Assembly (NCBI GenBank): GCA_026193155.1
Contig: JAPHSI010000218.1
Span: 1-29,012, forward strand
Source of the DNA: Sulfurimonadaceae bacterium
GTDB lineage: Bacteria; Campylobacterota; Campylobacteria; Campylobacterales; Sulfurimonadaceae
Length of the DNA stretch: 29,012 nt
Direction: 5' to 3'
The position numbers were made by a program, and so were the translations under genes. This document shows, one piece after another, positions 22,348 to 29,012 of the stretch. Each line of letters starts with the position of its first letter. Position 1 is the stretch's first letter. The notes beneath the pieces were generated by a model. It saw only the letters and a program-made list of their open reading frames with translations. It had not been told where the DNA came from and did not search any database.

Positions 22348-23153
22348 ATGAATTTTTATAATGAATTAGAGAAAATAATTAAAACACAAAATCCATATGA
22401 TAAATTTGTGAGATTTTACAGTTTTTATGATAAATATCAAAATAATGAGTGCGTTTTTGAAAAAAACTTCAACCCAACATTTTTTGAAGAGCCCTCATAT
22501 ATTTCTATATGTAAAATAGTACCGCCGCAAGTTGTTCCAAAACGAAGCAATTTAACAACTAAAGAGGGACAAATCAAGCAATAGCCCATATTGAATACTC
22601 GGCGATTGACTTAGCACTAGATGCAGCGTATAGATTTCAAGGTTTGCCAAAAGAGTATTATGATGATTGGTTAGAGGTTGCAGAGGATGAGATAAGACAT
22701 TTTAAGATGTTGGAAAAGCTTTTGATCTCATTAGATTCAAAGTATGGAGATGTAGAAGTTCACAACTCATTGTTTGAAGCTTCGCAAAAGACACAGACTT
22801 TATTGGAGAGAATGGCAGTAGTACCCCGTTACTTAGAAGCAAATGGTTTAGATGCTACACCTCAGATACTAAATAAACTAGATAATCTTGTTAAAGATGA
22901 GATATTAAATGAACTTGTAGATTCTCTAAATATTATTTTACAAGAGGAAGTCTCTCATGTTAAAAAAGGTGATAGATGGTTTGAATATGCTTGTCAAAAA
23001 GAGGCTGCAAACAAAGATATTTATTTTGAAATAATTGATAAATATTACCCGCAAGGCTTTGATAGAGCACGTTACGTAAACAAGGAAGCTAGAATAGAAG
23101 CAGGATTTTCTTGTAGCGAATTGAAAAATATTGCTCATAAAAATGTTTGTTAG
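22348..23153 (+). pseudogene. DUF455 ferritin-like protein, frameshifted near 22565-22570
   Basis: The first frame gives 77-78 residues, MNFYNELEKI to NLTTKEGQIKQ, and stops at 22584. The second frame continues the same protein without a break in homology: EGTNQAIAHIEYSAIDLALD, then EDEIRHFKMLEKLL, RMAVVPRYLEANGLDATP and IILQEEVSHVKKGDRWFEYA, ending at 23153. These are the ferritin-like diiron pattern (HIE, ExxH, ExxH) of the DUF455 family. One missing base, most simply a fourth G in GAGGGAC, would restore a protein of about 268 residues. It may be a true pseudogene, a strain-level mutation or a sequencing error in the G run. The rest of the gene looks undamaged, so any mutation is recent. 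Function of the family is not firmly known. Confidence 0.88.
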
Positions 23154-23181
23154 ATAGTAAGAGTTTGTATATTATAAAAAT

Positions 23182-23243
23182 AAAAACATTTTAAACGGTG
23201 ATAGTTTTTAAATATTAAAAAACAGTAAAAGAAATGTTTTTTT
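23182..23243 (+). terminator. Possible weak terminator / inverted repeat ending in a T run
   Basis: AAAAACATTT (23182-23191) and AAATGTTTTT (23232-23241) are perfect inverted copies 40 bases apart and are followed by T to 23243. Between them, GTTTTT and AAAAAC (23204-23223) form a second, nested stem. All pairs are nearly AT-only, so the structure would be weak. It is the only structured element in the 181-base gap between the DUF455 gene and nadE. Confidence 0.35.
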
Positions 23244-23297
23244 ATCAAATTGTAGATTTTATATCTCTCTACACTTGTCTGTTTACATAATAAGAGA

Positions 23298-23303
23298 TAT
23301 AAT
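23298..23303 (+). promoter_or_regulatory. -10 box (TATAAT) of nadE
   Basis: AAGAGATATAATTTAAA contains a perfect TATAAT 31 bases before the TTG start at 23335, leaving a leader of about 25 bases with AAAGG as ribosome site. Confidence 0.55.
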
Positions 23304-23334
23304 TTAAATTGTTAAAGAAAGTTAAAGGTTTTAT

Positions 23335-24141
23335 TTGAGTAAATACAGTCAAATCACAGAATATTTGGAATGTTTTTTAGATAATGAGGTAAATAAAACA
23401 GGTTTAAAAAATGTAGTTGTTGGTTTGAGCGGAGGAATAGATTCCGCAGTTGTAGCTGTACTTGCACAGAGAGTTTTTAAAGATAAGCTTTTATGTGTAA
23501 AAATGCCTTCACATTATTCATCTGCAAGTTCAATAGATGACGCAGATGAGTTATGTAAGGATTTTGATATAAATGCTATAGAGGTCTCAATAGATGCCAT
23601 GTTAAAACCGTATGAAGAGTTAAATCAGGATATGGATAATCTTCGTCGTGGAAATTTATCTGCAAGACTTAGGATGGTAACTCTATTTGACATATCTGCT
23701 AAAAACTCGGCACTTGTTTTAGGTACTAGTAATAAAAGTGAACTTATGCTTGGTTATGGGACACTATATGGTGATTTAGCATCTGCTATCAATCCCATAG
23801 GTGATTTATATAAAAGCGAAGTATATGAATTGGCAGAGTATCTAGGTGTAAGCAAGTCTATTATTAAAAAAGCACCATCTGCTGATTTATGGGATGGACA
23901 AAATGATGAAGAGGATTTGGGATATTCATATGCCCAGCTTGATCATGCTATGAAGCTGTATGTTGAAGATAGATTAAGTAAAGAAGAGATTATAAACAAA
24001 GGTGTGGATGCACAGATGTTAGAGATGATTATCGGCAGAATTTTTAGAAACCATTTTAAAAGAAAAATGCCGGTTATCGCGAAGCTTACTTCTCGTACAA
24101 TCAACCACGACTTTAATTATCCTAGGGATATTACACTTTAA
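23335..24141 (+). CDS. nadE: NH3-dependent NAD+ synthetase
   Basis: NadE makes NAD+ from deamido-NAD+, ATP and ammonia in the last step of NAD synthesis. The 268-residue protein has the PP-loop motif LSGGIDSAVV (31-40), the typical TLFDISAKNSALVLGTSNKSE segment, GDLASAINPIGDLYKSEVYELA, and the P2-type segment KKAPSADLWDGQNDEEDLGY. There is no glutaminase domain, so it uses free ammonia. The start is TTG 23335 with AAAGG 6-7 bases upstream. Normal length; no key residue is lost. The next gene begins 11 bases later. Confidence 0.96.
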   Translation: MSKYSQITEYLECFLDNEVNKTGLKNVVVGLSGGIDSAVVAVLAQRVFKDKLLCVKMPSHYSSASSIDDADELCKDFDINAIEVSIDAMLKPYEELNQDMDNLRRGNLSARLRMVTLFDISAKNSALVLGTSNKSELMLGYGTLYGDLASAINPIGDLYKSEVYELAEYLGVSKSIIKKAPSADLWDGQNDEEDLGYSYAQLDHAMKLYVEDRLSKEEIINKGVDAQMLEMIIGRIFRNHFKRKMPVIAKLTSRTINHDFNYPRDITL

Positions 24142-24152
24142 AAGGAAAAGAT

Positions 24153-25280
24153 ATGGAAGTATTGTTTAGTAAATATGAAAATGGTGTAGAGGAACACTCG
24201 AACGTAAGTGATGCACTTGACGGTGACGATTTATGCCAGCGTGAAGAACTTGAAGATGAGTTCTGTTCATACGTAGGCGCTACTTACGGTGTAGCGACAT
24301 CACATGGTACTTCAGCACTGCATCTTGCGATGCTTGCTCTTGATTTAAAACGTGGAGACAAGGTTGTATGTTCTGTAAACTCACATCCTAATGTCCCTGA
24401 AGTTGTACGTCATTTTGATGCTGAACCTGTGTTTATTGATATTGAACAGGAATATTATAATATAGACCTAAACAAGCTTGAGGAGTATTTACAAGACAAC
24501 ACTTCCAAAAAACTAAAAGCAGTTATCGTTACTCACGTAGCAGGAATAAGTGTTGATTTGGAAAGACTTTATAATATGGGTAAACTTTACAATGTTAAGA
24601 TTGTAGAAGATGCTTGTGATGCACTAGGCGCTACATATAAAGGTGAAAAAATCGGATCAACAGGAGCTGACATTACCTGTTTTAATTTCTCTTCTCATCT
24701 TAGAGAAAATATCTGTAACGGCGGTATGCTTGTAACGAATGATGACAGTATTATAGAACGTGCAAGACTTTTAAATAATCACGCTATAGTTAAAAGTGAT
24801 GATGAGGATGCTTTAGAATATATATATGATGTAGTTGATATTGGAAATGATTATTCAATGAGTCAGTTGGATGCTGCATATATTCGTGCAATGATTAAAA
24901 AACATGATTCTGTAATACAAAGACAAAAAGATATAGCTGCAATGTACTCTAAAGAACTTGCAGGAGTTGAGCATATTACTATTCCAGATTTGGATAGTGT
25001 TGAGACTCCATATTCACTATATGTTATAAAAGTTGATAAAAACCGTGACTCATTTGCAAGAGAATTAAAAGATAAAGGTGTACATACAGGATTACACTTC
25101 ATACCGTTGCATCTAATCTCTTACTATAAATCTAAATACGCACTAAAAGTAAATGCTTTTCCAGTAGCATTACGTTCTTACCAACAGGTACTGTCACTTC
25201 CAATTTATGCTTCTATGAGTGATGAAGAAGTTAAGTTTGTAATTGAAAATATTAAAGAGGTTGCATCCACTAGGGTGTAA
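24153..25280 (+). CDS. DegT/DnrJ/EryC1/StrS-family protein lacking the PLP lysine
   Basis: A 375-residue protein of fold-type I aminotransferase build, related to sugar-nucleotide aminotransferases. Conserved parts include GVATSHGTSALHLAMLAL (46-63), AEPVFIDIE (90-98), VTHVAGISVDLERL (126-139) and VEDACDALGATYKG (151-164), where D153 would contact the PLP ring nitrogen. The Schiff-base segment, normally S-F-x-x-x-K followed by E-G-G, reads FNFSSHLRENICNGGML. Counting four from F179, or seven back from the GG, gives L183 at the lysine position, with H182 beside it and N189 in place of the usual Glu. The protein therefore should not form the internal aldimine. It may be a non-catalytic relative or use a different chemistry. 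GGAAAAG precedes the ATG; probably co-transcribed with nadE. Confidence 0.85.
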   Translation: MEVLFSKYENGVEEHSNVSDALDGDDLCQREELEDEFCSYVGATYGVATSHGTSALHLAMLALDLKRGDKVVCSVNSHPNVPEVVRHFDAEPVFIDIEQEYYNIDLNKLEEYLQDNTSKKLKAVIVTHVAGISVDLERLYNMGKLYNVKIVEDACDALGATYKGEKIGSTGADITCFNFSSHLRENICNGGMLVTNDDSIIERARLLNNHAIVKSDDEDALEYIYDVVDIGNDYSMSQLDAAYIRAMIKKHDSVIQRQKDIAAMYSKELAGVEHITIPDLDSVETPYSLYVIKVDKNRDSFARELKDKGVHTGLHFIPLHLISYYKSKYALKVNAFPVALRSYQQVLSLPIYASMSDEEVKFVIENIKEVASTRV

Positions 25281-25283
25281 TCT

Positions 25284-25301
25284 TTAACTTAATTAATTTA
25301 A
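25284..25301 (+). promoter_or_regulatory. Imperfect palindrome upstream of the NosL-like pair (possible operator)
   Basis: TTAACTTAATTAATTTAA is built of four TTAA units arranged symmetrically, with a mismatch only at the two single-base spacers. Its centre lies about 43 bases before the start predicted from the -10-like TAAAAT at 25324-25329, the usual place for a Crp/Fnr-type activator. AT-richness makes chance likely. Confidence 0.25.
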
Positions 25302-25323
25302 CACTATCTTAACAAATATTTTG

Positions 25324-25329
25324 TAAAAT
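25324..25329 (+). promoter_or_regulatory. Putative -10 box (TAAAAT) of the NosL-like pair
   Basis: TTTTGTAAAATTATC is an extended-like -10, about 29 bases before the ATG at 25358, and the leader carries the ribosome site TTTAGGAG. A TATATTATAAG stretch just downstream is an alternative. Confidence 0.4.
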
Positions 25330-25357
25330 TATCTATATTATAAGTTTAGGAGATAAT

Positions 25358-26050
25358 ATGAAAAGAGTAATCACTATAATTCTTGTTCTTAGTTCAGTGA
25401 TCTATGCAGGTAATATGGATAAAAGTATGAAACAGATGAAAATGTTTCAAAGTGTACCTATGGGTAAAGCTACTATCTTACAAGATGGCAAAGCTAAAAT
25501 GTTTTGTTCAATATGTGGTATGACGCTTCCAATGTTTTATAAAACAAATCATGCTGCAACACATGAAGGGCATACTAAACAGTACTGTTCACTTCACTGT
25601 TTAGCCGAGGATAAAATCAAAAATGGTTTTAAAGCAAAAGATATTAAAGTTGTAGATACTAAAACCCTTAAGTTTATTGATGCCGCTAAAGCTACGTATG
25701 TAGTTGGAAGTTCTAAAAAAGGTACCATGACTATGAAGAGTAAATATGCATTTTTAAACACTCAAGATGCACAAGCTTTTGCCAAAGAAAACGGTGGAGA
25801 ACTTATGGACTTTGATAAAACATTTGCTATTGCATCAAATGCTCTTGATAAAGAGATGAAAATGATTGGTATGAAACAGGCTAAAATGGCAAAAAAAGGT
25901 GAAATGATGTACAATAAAATGTGCAAAAAAACAGATAAAAAATTTGCATCTGTAGCTGAAGCTAAAGCATTCGTTAAGTCAAGTAATATATGTGGTGAGA
26001 TGAAGGGTAAAAAGCTTCAGGCTGTAGGTCTATACTTAGGGAGAAGATAA
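25358..26050 (+). CDS. NosL-like periplasmic protein with cytochrome-like tail
   Basis: A 230-residue exported protein: a signal peptide (KRVITIILVLSSVIYAG) and then a NosL-like domain with the metal motif CSICGM (C50, C53, M55) and YCSLHC (C77, C81). NosL is a copper-binding accessory protein of nitrous oxide reductase; the CxxCxM site is the Cu(I) type. After about residue 170 the chain enters a short tail, KKGEMMYNKMCKK to LQAVGLYLGRR, with two cysteines (about 187 and 211). Its pattern resembles a class I cytochrome c start and end helix, but there is no CxxCH heme site. TTTAGGAG precedes the ATG. The next gene is a paralogue, 6 bases on. No nosZ is present in the window, so the client enzyme is open. 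Confidence 0.8.
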   Translation: MKRVITIILVLSSVIYAGNMDKSMKQMKMFQSVPMGKATILQDGKAKMFCSICGMTLPMFYKTNHAATHEGHTKQYCSLHCLAEDKIKNGFKAKDIKVVDTKTLKFIDAAKATYVVGSSKKGTMTMKSKYAFLNTQDAQAFAKENGGELMDFDKTFAIASNALDKEMKMIGMKQAKMAKKGEMMYNKMCKKTDKKFASVAEAKAFVKSSNICGEMKGKKLQAVGLYLGRR

Positions 26051-26056
26051 ATTTAT

Positions 26057-27184
26057 ATGAAGTTTACGTTAATATCAATCTTAATATTTTCACAGTTACT
26101 ATTTGGTGTACAAAGTTTTTCTAAACAAGCAGGTGTAAAACCCGTTTTAACTCAAAAGGGTCAGCAAAAACATTGGTGTCCGATATGTGGTATGAACATT
26201 GAGATGTATTATAAAACTTCACATGCTTCGAAGCTTCAAAACGGTACAGATAGACAGTATTGTTCAATGCACTGTTTAGCTGTTGACATGAAAGAGTATG
26301 GGATAAATACAAATTATATAAAAGTTGTAGATGCCCATACTCAAAAATTCATAGATGCAAATAAAGCTTTTTATGTTATTGATTCGAATGTAAAAGGAAC
26401 TATGGGTATAGTTTCCAAATTTGCTTTTGCTTCAAAAACAGATGCTTTGAACTTTAAGAAAAAATATGCAGGTAAAATTGTTGATTTTCAAAGAGCATTA
26501 AAAAATACACAAGCAACTATAAAAATAGATTTATCAAAACAAAAAAAGACTAAAGAAAAAAAAGTATACCCTATGGGTAAAAAAATATATGAAGTTAAAT
26601 GTAATAAAGATATAGATTTATCAAAATATTTAGAGATAAATGAACTAAAAGCAGCAATAAAATATGATAAATTATGTAAACCGGTAAAAGAGAAATATCT
26701 TCACTCTTTATCACAATATCTTTGGGATATAAAAAGATTTGGAGATTTAGAAGCAATAGTAGGAAAGATTGAATTACAAGACGGTGAAAAATGTCCTGTT
26801 TGCGGTATGTTCACTTACAAATATCCAAAGTGGGCTTCTCAGATATTTTATAAACATGACGGACATGAACATCATCACTCTTTCGATGGAGTAAAGGATA
26901 TGATGAAGTTTTACTTTGACCCTATGAAATGGGGTGACTATGCAAGCTCTTCGCTGGAAAATATTTCAAAAATACTTGTAACAGACTACTACTCACAAAA
27001 AGCGATAGACGCAACAAAAGCCTATTTTGTTATAGGTAGTGATGTATATGGACCTATGGGAGATGAATTAATACCTTTTAATAAACTTGAAGATGCTAAG
27101 GTATTTAGTATGGATCATAAAGGTAAAAAAATACTTCAATTTAATCAAATAGTAGAAAAAGAAGTTTATAAGTTAGACTATTAA
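26057..27184 (+). CDS. Double NosL-domain periplasmic protein with His-rich loop
   Basis: A 375-residue exported protein with a signal peptide of about 17-20 residues (KFTLISILIFSQLLFG). The first NosL domain has CPICGM (C41, C44, M46) and YCSMHC (C69, C73). The middle, about 171-226, is the same cytochrome-like, heme-less tail as in the upstream protein: PMGKKIYEVKCNK with C182, then C207, then LHSLSQYLWDIKR. The second NosL domain starts at CPVCGM (C246, C249, M251); its second cysteine pair is replaced by a histidine cluster, KHDGHEHHHSFDG (266-278), which could bind copper or zinc. The two genes share domain order, so one likely arose from the other by duplication with an added domain. 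GGGAGAAG at the end of the previous gene serves as ribosome site. Confidence 0.8.
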   Translation: MKFTLISILIFSQLLFGVQSFSKQAGVKPVLTQKGQQKHWCPICGMNIEMYYKTSHASKLQNGTDRQYCSMHCLAVDMKEYGINTNYIKVVDAHTQKFIDANKAFYVIDSNVKGTMGIVSKFAFASKTDALNFKKKYAGKIVDFQRALKNTQATIKIDLSKQKKTKEKKVYPMGKKIYEVKCNKDIDLSKYLEINELKAAIKYDKLCKPVKEKYLHSLSQYLWDIKRFGDLEAIVGKIELQDGEKCPVCGMFTYKYPKWASQIFYKHDGHEHHHSFDGVKDMMKFYFDPMKWGDYASSSLENISKILVTDYYSQKAIDATKAYFVIGSDVYGPMGDELIPFNKLEDAKVFSMDHKGKKILQFNQIVEKEVYKLDY

Positions 27185-27205
27185 TAATTTTGTTATCGAT
27201 TTGGT

Positions 27206-27211
27206 TATAAT
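27206..27211 (+). promoter_or_regulatory. -10 box (TATAAT) 6 bases before the lpxK ATG
   Basis: TTTGGTTATAAT-TTTACC-ATG: a perfect TATAAT exactly 6 bases before the ATG at 27218, with no ribosome site between them. The expected transcription start is at the ATG itself. Confidence 0.6.
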
Positions 27212-27217
27212 TTTACC

Positions 27218-28129
27218 ATGAATAATAGTTTAATATTTTGGGTTGAGAAATACCTTTATAATCCAAATCTTTTTCAAAAAATGTTATCAATAATCTTTCT
27301 ACCATTTAGTTGGTTATACTGCTTTTTTATGTGGTTGAATTTTAAGATACAAAAACCGCAAAACTTTGGTATAGATATAGTAAGCGTGGGTAACTTAAAT
27401 GTAGGCGGTAGCGGTAAAACTCCACTAGTTACTACTTTAGCTTCAAGATATAAAAATGCTGCCGTCATACTTCGAGGATTTGGAAGAGAATCATTAGGAC
27501 TTTATGTAATTAGTGATGGAAACAAAATACTCGAAGATGTAGCCATAAGCGGTGATGAAGCTATGATATATGCAAATAAACTGCCAAATGCAATAGTCAT
27601 AGTAAGTGAAGACAGAAAACAGGCTATCAAAAAAGCTAAAGATATGGGTGCAAAAATAGTATTTTTAGACGATGCATATTCAAAGCATGACATACACAAA
27701 TTAGATATTCTCATAGAGTCAAATTTTATAAATAATAATTGTCTTCCATCGGGACCGTATCGTGAGAGGTTATGGAAATCAAAAGAGGTTGTACTGCTAA
27801 GGGAAGAATTCGATTTTAAACGCAAAACAACTCTTAAAGATAGATGTGATAAAATGTCACTTATAACAGCCATAGCACGTCCAAGTCGTTTGGATAAGTT
27901 TCTTCCCGATGTAGTTAGTAAAAACTATTTTGCAGATCATTATAATTTTTCTAAAGATGAAGTTGAAGCTATACTAAAAAGAGATAAAAGTGACAGTGCC
28001 TTGGTAACATACAAAGATTATGTGAAATTAAAACAATTTGACTTACCGCTTTCTTTATTGGATTTAGAGATGGAAGTGGATGAAAAAATATTTAAAATTA
28101 TAGAGGATTATCGTGCAAAAAAAGATTGA
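27218..28129 (+). CDS. lpxK: Tetraacyldisaccharide 4'-kinase
   Basis: LpxK phosphorylates the 4' position of the lipid A disaccharide at the cytoplasmic face of the inner membrane. The 303-residue protein has an N-terminal hydrophobic helix (about 21-41), the Walker A segment SVGNLNVGGSGKTP (56-69), then VILRGFGRESLG (the usual form being R-G-Y-x-R), VSEDRKQAIKKA, and the Walker B-like VFLDDAYSKHDI. The D-D-x-x-x-x-x family segment reads DDAYSKHDI; most relatives have D-D-G-x-Q-x. The later PSGPYRERL is standard. The last 17 bases overlap argB. It has its own promoter, spaced for a leaderless transcript. Confidence 0.93.
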   Translation: MNNSLIFWVEKYLYNPNLFQKMLSIIFLPFSWLYCFFMWLNFKIQKPQNFGIDIVSVGNLNVGGSGKTPLVTTLASRYKNAAVILRGFGRESLGLYVISDGNKILEDVAISGDEAMIYANKLPNAIVIVSEDRKQAIKKAKDMGAKIVFLDDAYSKHDIHKLDILIESNFINNNCLPSGPYRERLWKSKEVVLLREEFDFKRKTTLKDRCDKMSLITAIARPSRLDKFLPDVVSKNYFADHYNFSKDEVEAILKRDKSDSALVTYKDYVKLKQFDLPLSLLDLEMEVDEKIFKIIEDYRAKKD

Positions 28130-28964
28130 AACAGTAAAAACGTTACTAGATGCATTACCGTTTATAAAAGAGTTTAATAAAGAGATAGTAGTTATTAAGT
28201 ATGGTGGTAGTGCACAAACAAGTCCACAGCTAAAAGAGAAGTTTGCTGAAGATATATTACTTATGTACCTTGTAGGGATAAAGCCTGTAATCATTCATGG
28301 TGGCGGGAAAAAAATAACCGATATGCTAGATGCACTAAATATTGATACAAGTTTTATAGAAGGTCAGCGTGTAACAACTAAAGAGGTTATGAGAATTGCC
28401 GAGATGATTCTAAGCGGTGAAATAAATAAAGAGATAGTATCTCTTTTAAATTCTCATGGAGCCAAAGCAATCGGTATAAGCGGTAAAGATGCACATTTTA
28501 TTTCAGGCGAAGCAAAAGATTATGAAAAATGGGGATTAACAGGAAATATAACTGATGTTAAAGCCTCTGTTGTCCATAAACTTATAGATGACAAGTTCAT
28601 ACCTGTAATTGCTCCAATAGCTGCAGGAAATGAACTCGGTCATCCCGGTTATAATATAAATGCAGATTTAGCTGCGTCTAAAATAGCCAAATCTATAGGT
28701 GCGAATAAAATAATCTTTTTAACTGATACTCCGGGTGTGTTAAATAAAGATAAAGAACTTCTTAGCTCACTTACTGAAGATGAAGTTATTGCACTTAAAG
28801 AAGACGGTACTATACACGGTGGTATGGTTCCAAAAGTGGATGCTTGTTTAGAAGCAATAGACGGTGGTGTTGCAAAAGCTCATATAATTGATGGAAGACT
28901 TGAACACTCAATGCTTTTAGAGCTTTTTACATCTGCGGGTGTCGGTACGGAAATCGTAAAGTAA
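28113..28964 (+). CDS. argB: Acetylglutamate kinase
   Basis: ArgB phosphorylates N-acetylglutamate in the second step of arginine synthesis. The 283-residue protein starts at GTG 28113 inside lpxK, with GAGGA about 5 bases upstream. Motifs of the amino-acid kinase family are intact: VVIKYGGSA (26-34), PVIIHGGGKKITDML (58-72), QRVTTKEVM, GISGKDAH, NINADLAASKIA and FLTDTPGVL, ending with GTEIVK. Length is normal. The 17-base overlap with lpxK implies co-transcription and possibly re-initiation, though the pathways are unrelated. Confidence 0.96.
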   Translation: MQKKIETVKTLLDALPFIKEFNKEIVVIKYGGSAQTSPQLKEKFAEDILLMYLVGIKPVIIHGGGKKITDMLDALNIDTSFIEGQRVTTKEVMRIAEMILSGEINKEIVSLLNSHGAKAIGISGKDAHFISGEAKDYEKWGLTGNITDVKASVVHKLIDDKFIPVIAPIAAGNELGHPGYNINADLAASKIAKSIGANKIIFLTDTPGVLNKDKELLSSLTEDEVIALKEDGTIHGGMVPKVDACLEAIDGGVAKAHIIDGRLEHSMLLELFTSAGVGTEIVK

Positions 28965-28965
28965 A

Positions 28966-29012
28966 TTGAGTACAGTAAAAGAGCTTTTGAGTGAGATAAC
29001 TCAAAAGTTAAA
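28966..29012 (+). CDS. Possible start of a further gene (cut by window edge)
   Basis: One base after the argB stop a TTG opens an uninterrupted frame to the window end, MSTVKELLSEITQKL. TTG starts are common here and the tight spacing is typical, but the ribosome site is weak and only 15 codons are visible. The product cannot be named. Confidence 0.4.
   Translation, partial: MSTVKELLSEITQKL
28984..29007. repeat. Perfect 9-bp inverted repeat after argB
   Basis: CTTTTGAGT (28984-28992) and ACTCAAAAG (28999-29007) pair perfectly around the loop GAGATA. It lies inside the possible next gene, so it is either part of that coding sequence or a terminator for argB; the T tail that would decide this is not in the window. 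Confidence 0.55.

Noticed and set aside
22561..22584. Programmed -1 frameshifting in the DUF455 gene
   Set aside because: No X-XXY-YYZ slippery heptamer, no strong downstream structure, and this family is not known for frameshifting; a lost base is simpler.

Overview
The window looks like chromosomal DNA of a Campylobacterota (epsilonproteobacterial) species, most likely Sulfurimonas or a close relative. The evidence is very AT-rich DNA, tightly packed and overlapping genes, many TTG starts, and gene orders known from this class: M23 peptidase-lpxC-(tsaB-like)-thrB-ylxR-infB-rbfA-rimP; ftsY and a thioredoxin lipoprotein divergent from 5-FCL-rny; cmoB with a Cj0977-like hotdog protein; and MBL hydrolase/nadE/lpxK. 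No tRNA, rRNA, CRISPR array, intact insertion sequence or prophage was seen, and no gene-free stretch exceeds 300 bases.

Layout. 1-1064 (minus): the N-terminal part of an AI-2E-type membrane protein, preceded by a cyclic-nucleotide-binding-domain protein. 1186-12051 (plus): one long run comprising flhB, a degenerate DHH-like protein, an M23 peptidase, lpxC, a tsaB-like gene, thrB, ylxR, infB, rbfA, rimP, ribD and ubiE/menG, mostly with overlapping or nearly touching ends. 12062-13099 (minus): an EF-hand-like acidic protein with a candidate sigma-54 promoter. 13199-15045 (plus): a FliK-like protein and FlhX, a free-standing FlhB C-terminal domain. 15042-16499 (minus): ftsY and a TlpA-like lipoprotein. 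16568-18696 (plus): 5-formyl-THF cyclo-ligase and rny. 18699-19592 (minus): a cation efflux pump with a structured leader. 19726-21122 (plus): cmoB and a hotdog protein. 21127-22325 (minus): a methyltransferase and an MBL hydrolase. 22348-23153 (plus): a DUF455 ferritin-like gene broken by a frameshift. 23335-29012 (plus): nadE, a DegT-family protein lacking the PLP lysine, two NosL-like proteins, lpxK, argB and the start of a further gene.

Functional themes. Translation is covered by infB, rbfA, rimP, ylxR, cmoB and the tsaB-like gene, and the envelope by lpxC, lpxK and the M23 peptidase. Flagellar export and hook-length switching are represented by flhB, the fliK-like gene and flhX. Cofactor and amino-acid synthesis is covered by thrB, ribD, menG, nadE, argB and 5-FCL. 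Metal handling is suggested by the cation efflux protein and the NosL pair.

The points most worth a second look are: (1) a GG-N10-GC sigma-54-type promoter in front of the EF-hand-like gene, overlapping the promoter of the divergent fliK-like gene; (2) a DegT-fold protein with leucine where the PLP lysine should be; (3) NosL-like domains joined to a tail that resembles a heme-less cytochrome c; (4) a DHH-family fold with its catalytic aspartates lost; (5) three genes whose -10 box lies exactly 6 nt before the ATG, which predicts leaderless mRNAs; (6) the DUF455 frameshift; and (7) a three-hairpin leader before the cation efflux gene. I saw nothing that amounts to a clearly new multi-gene system; most of the window is core housekeeping DNA.
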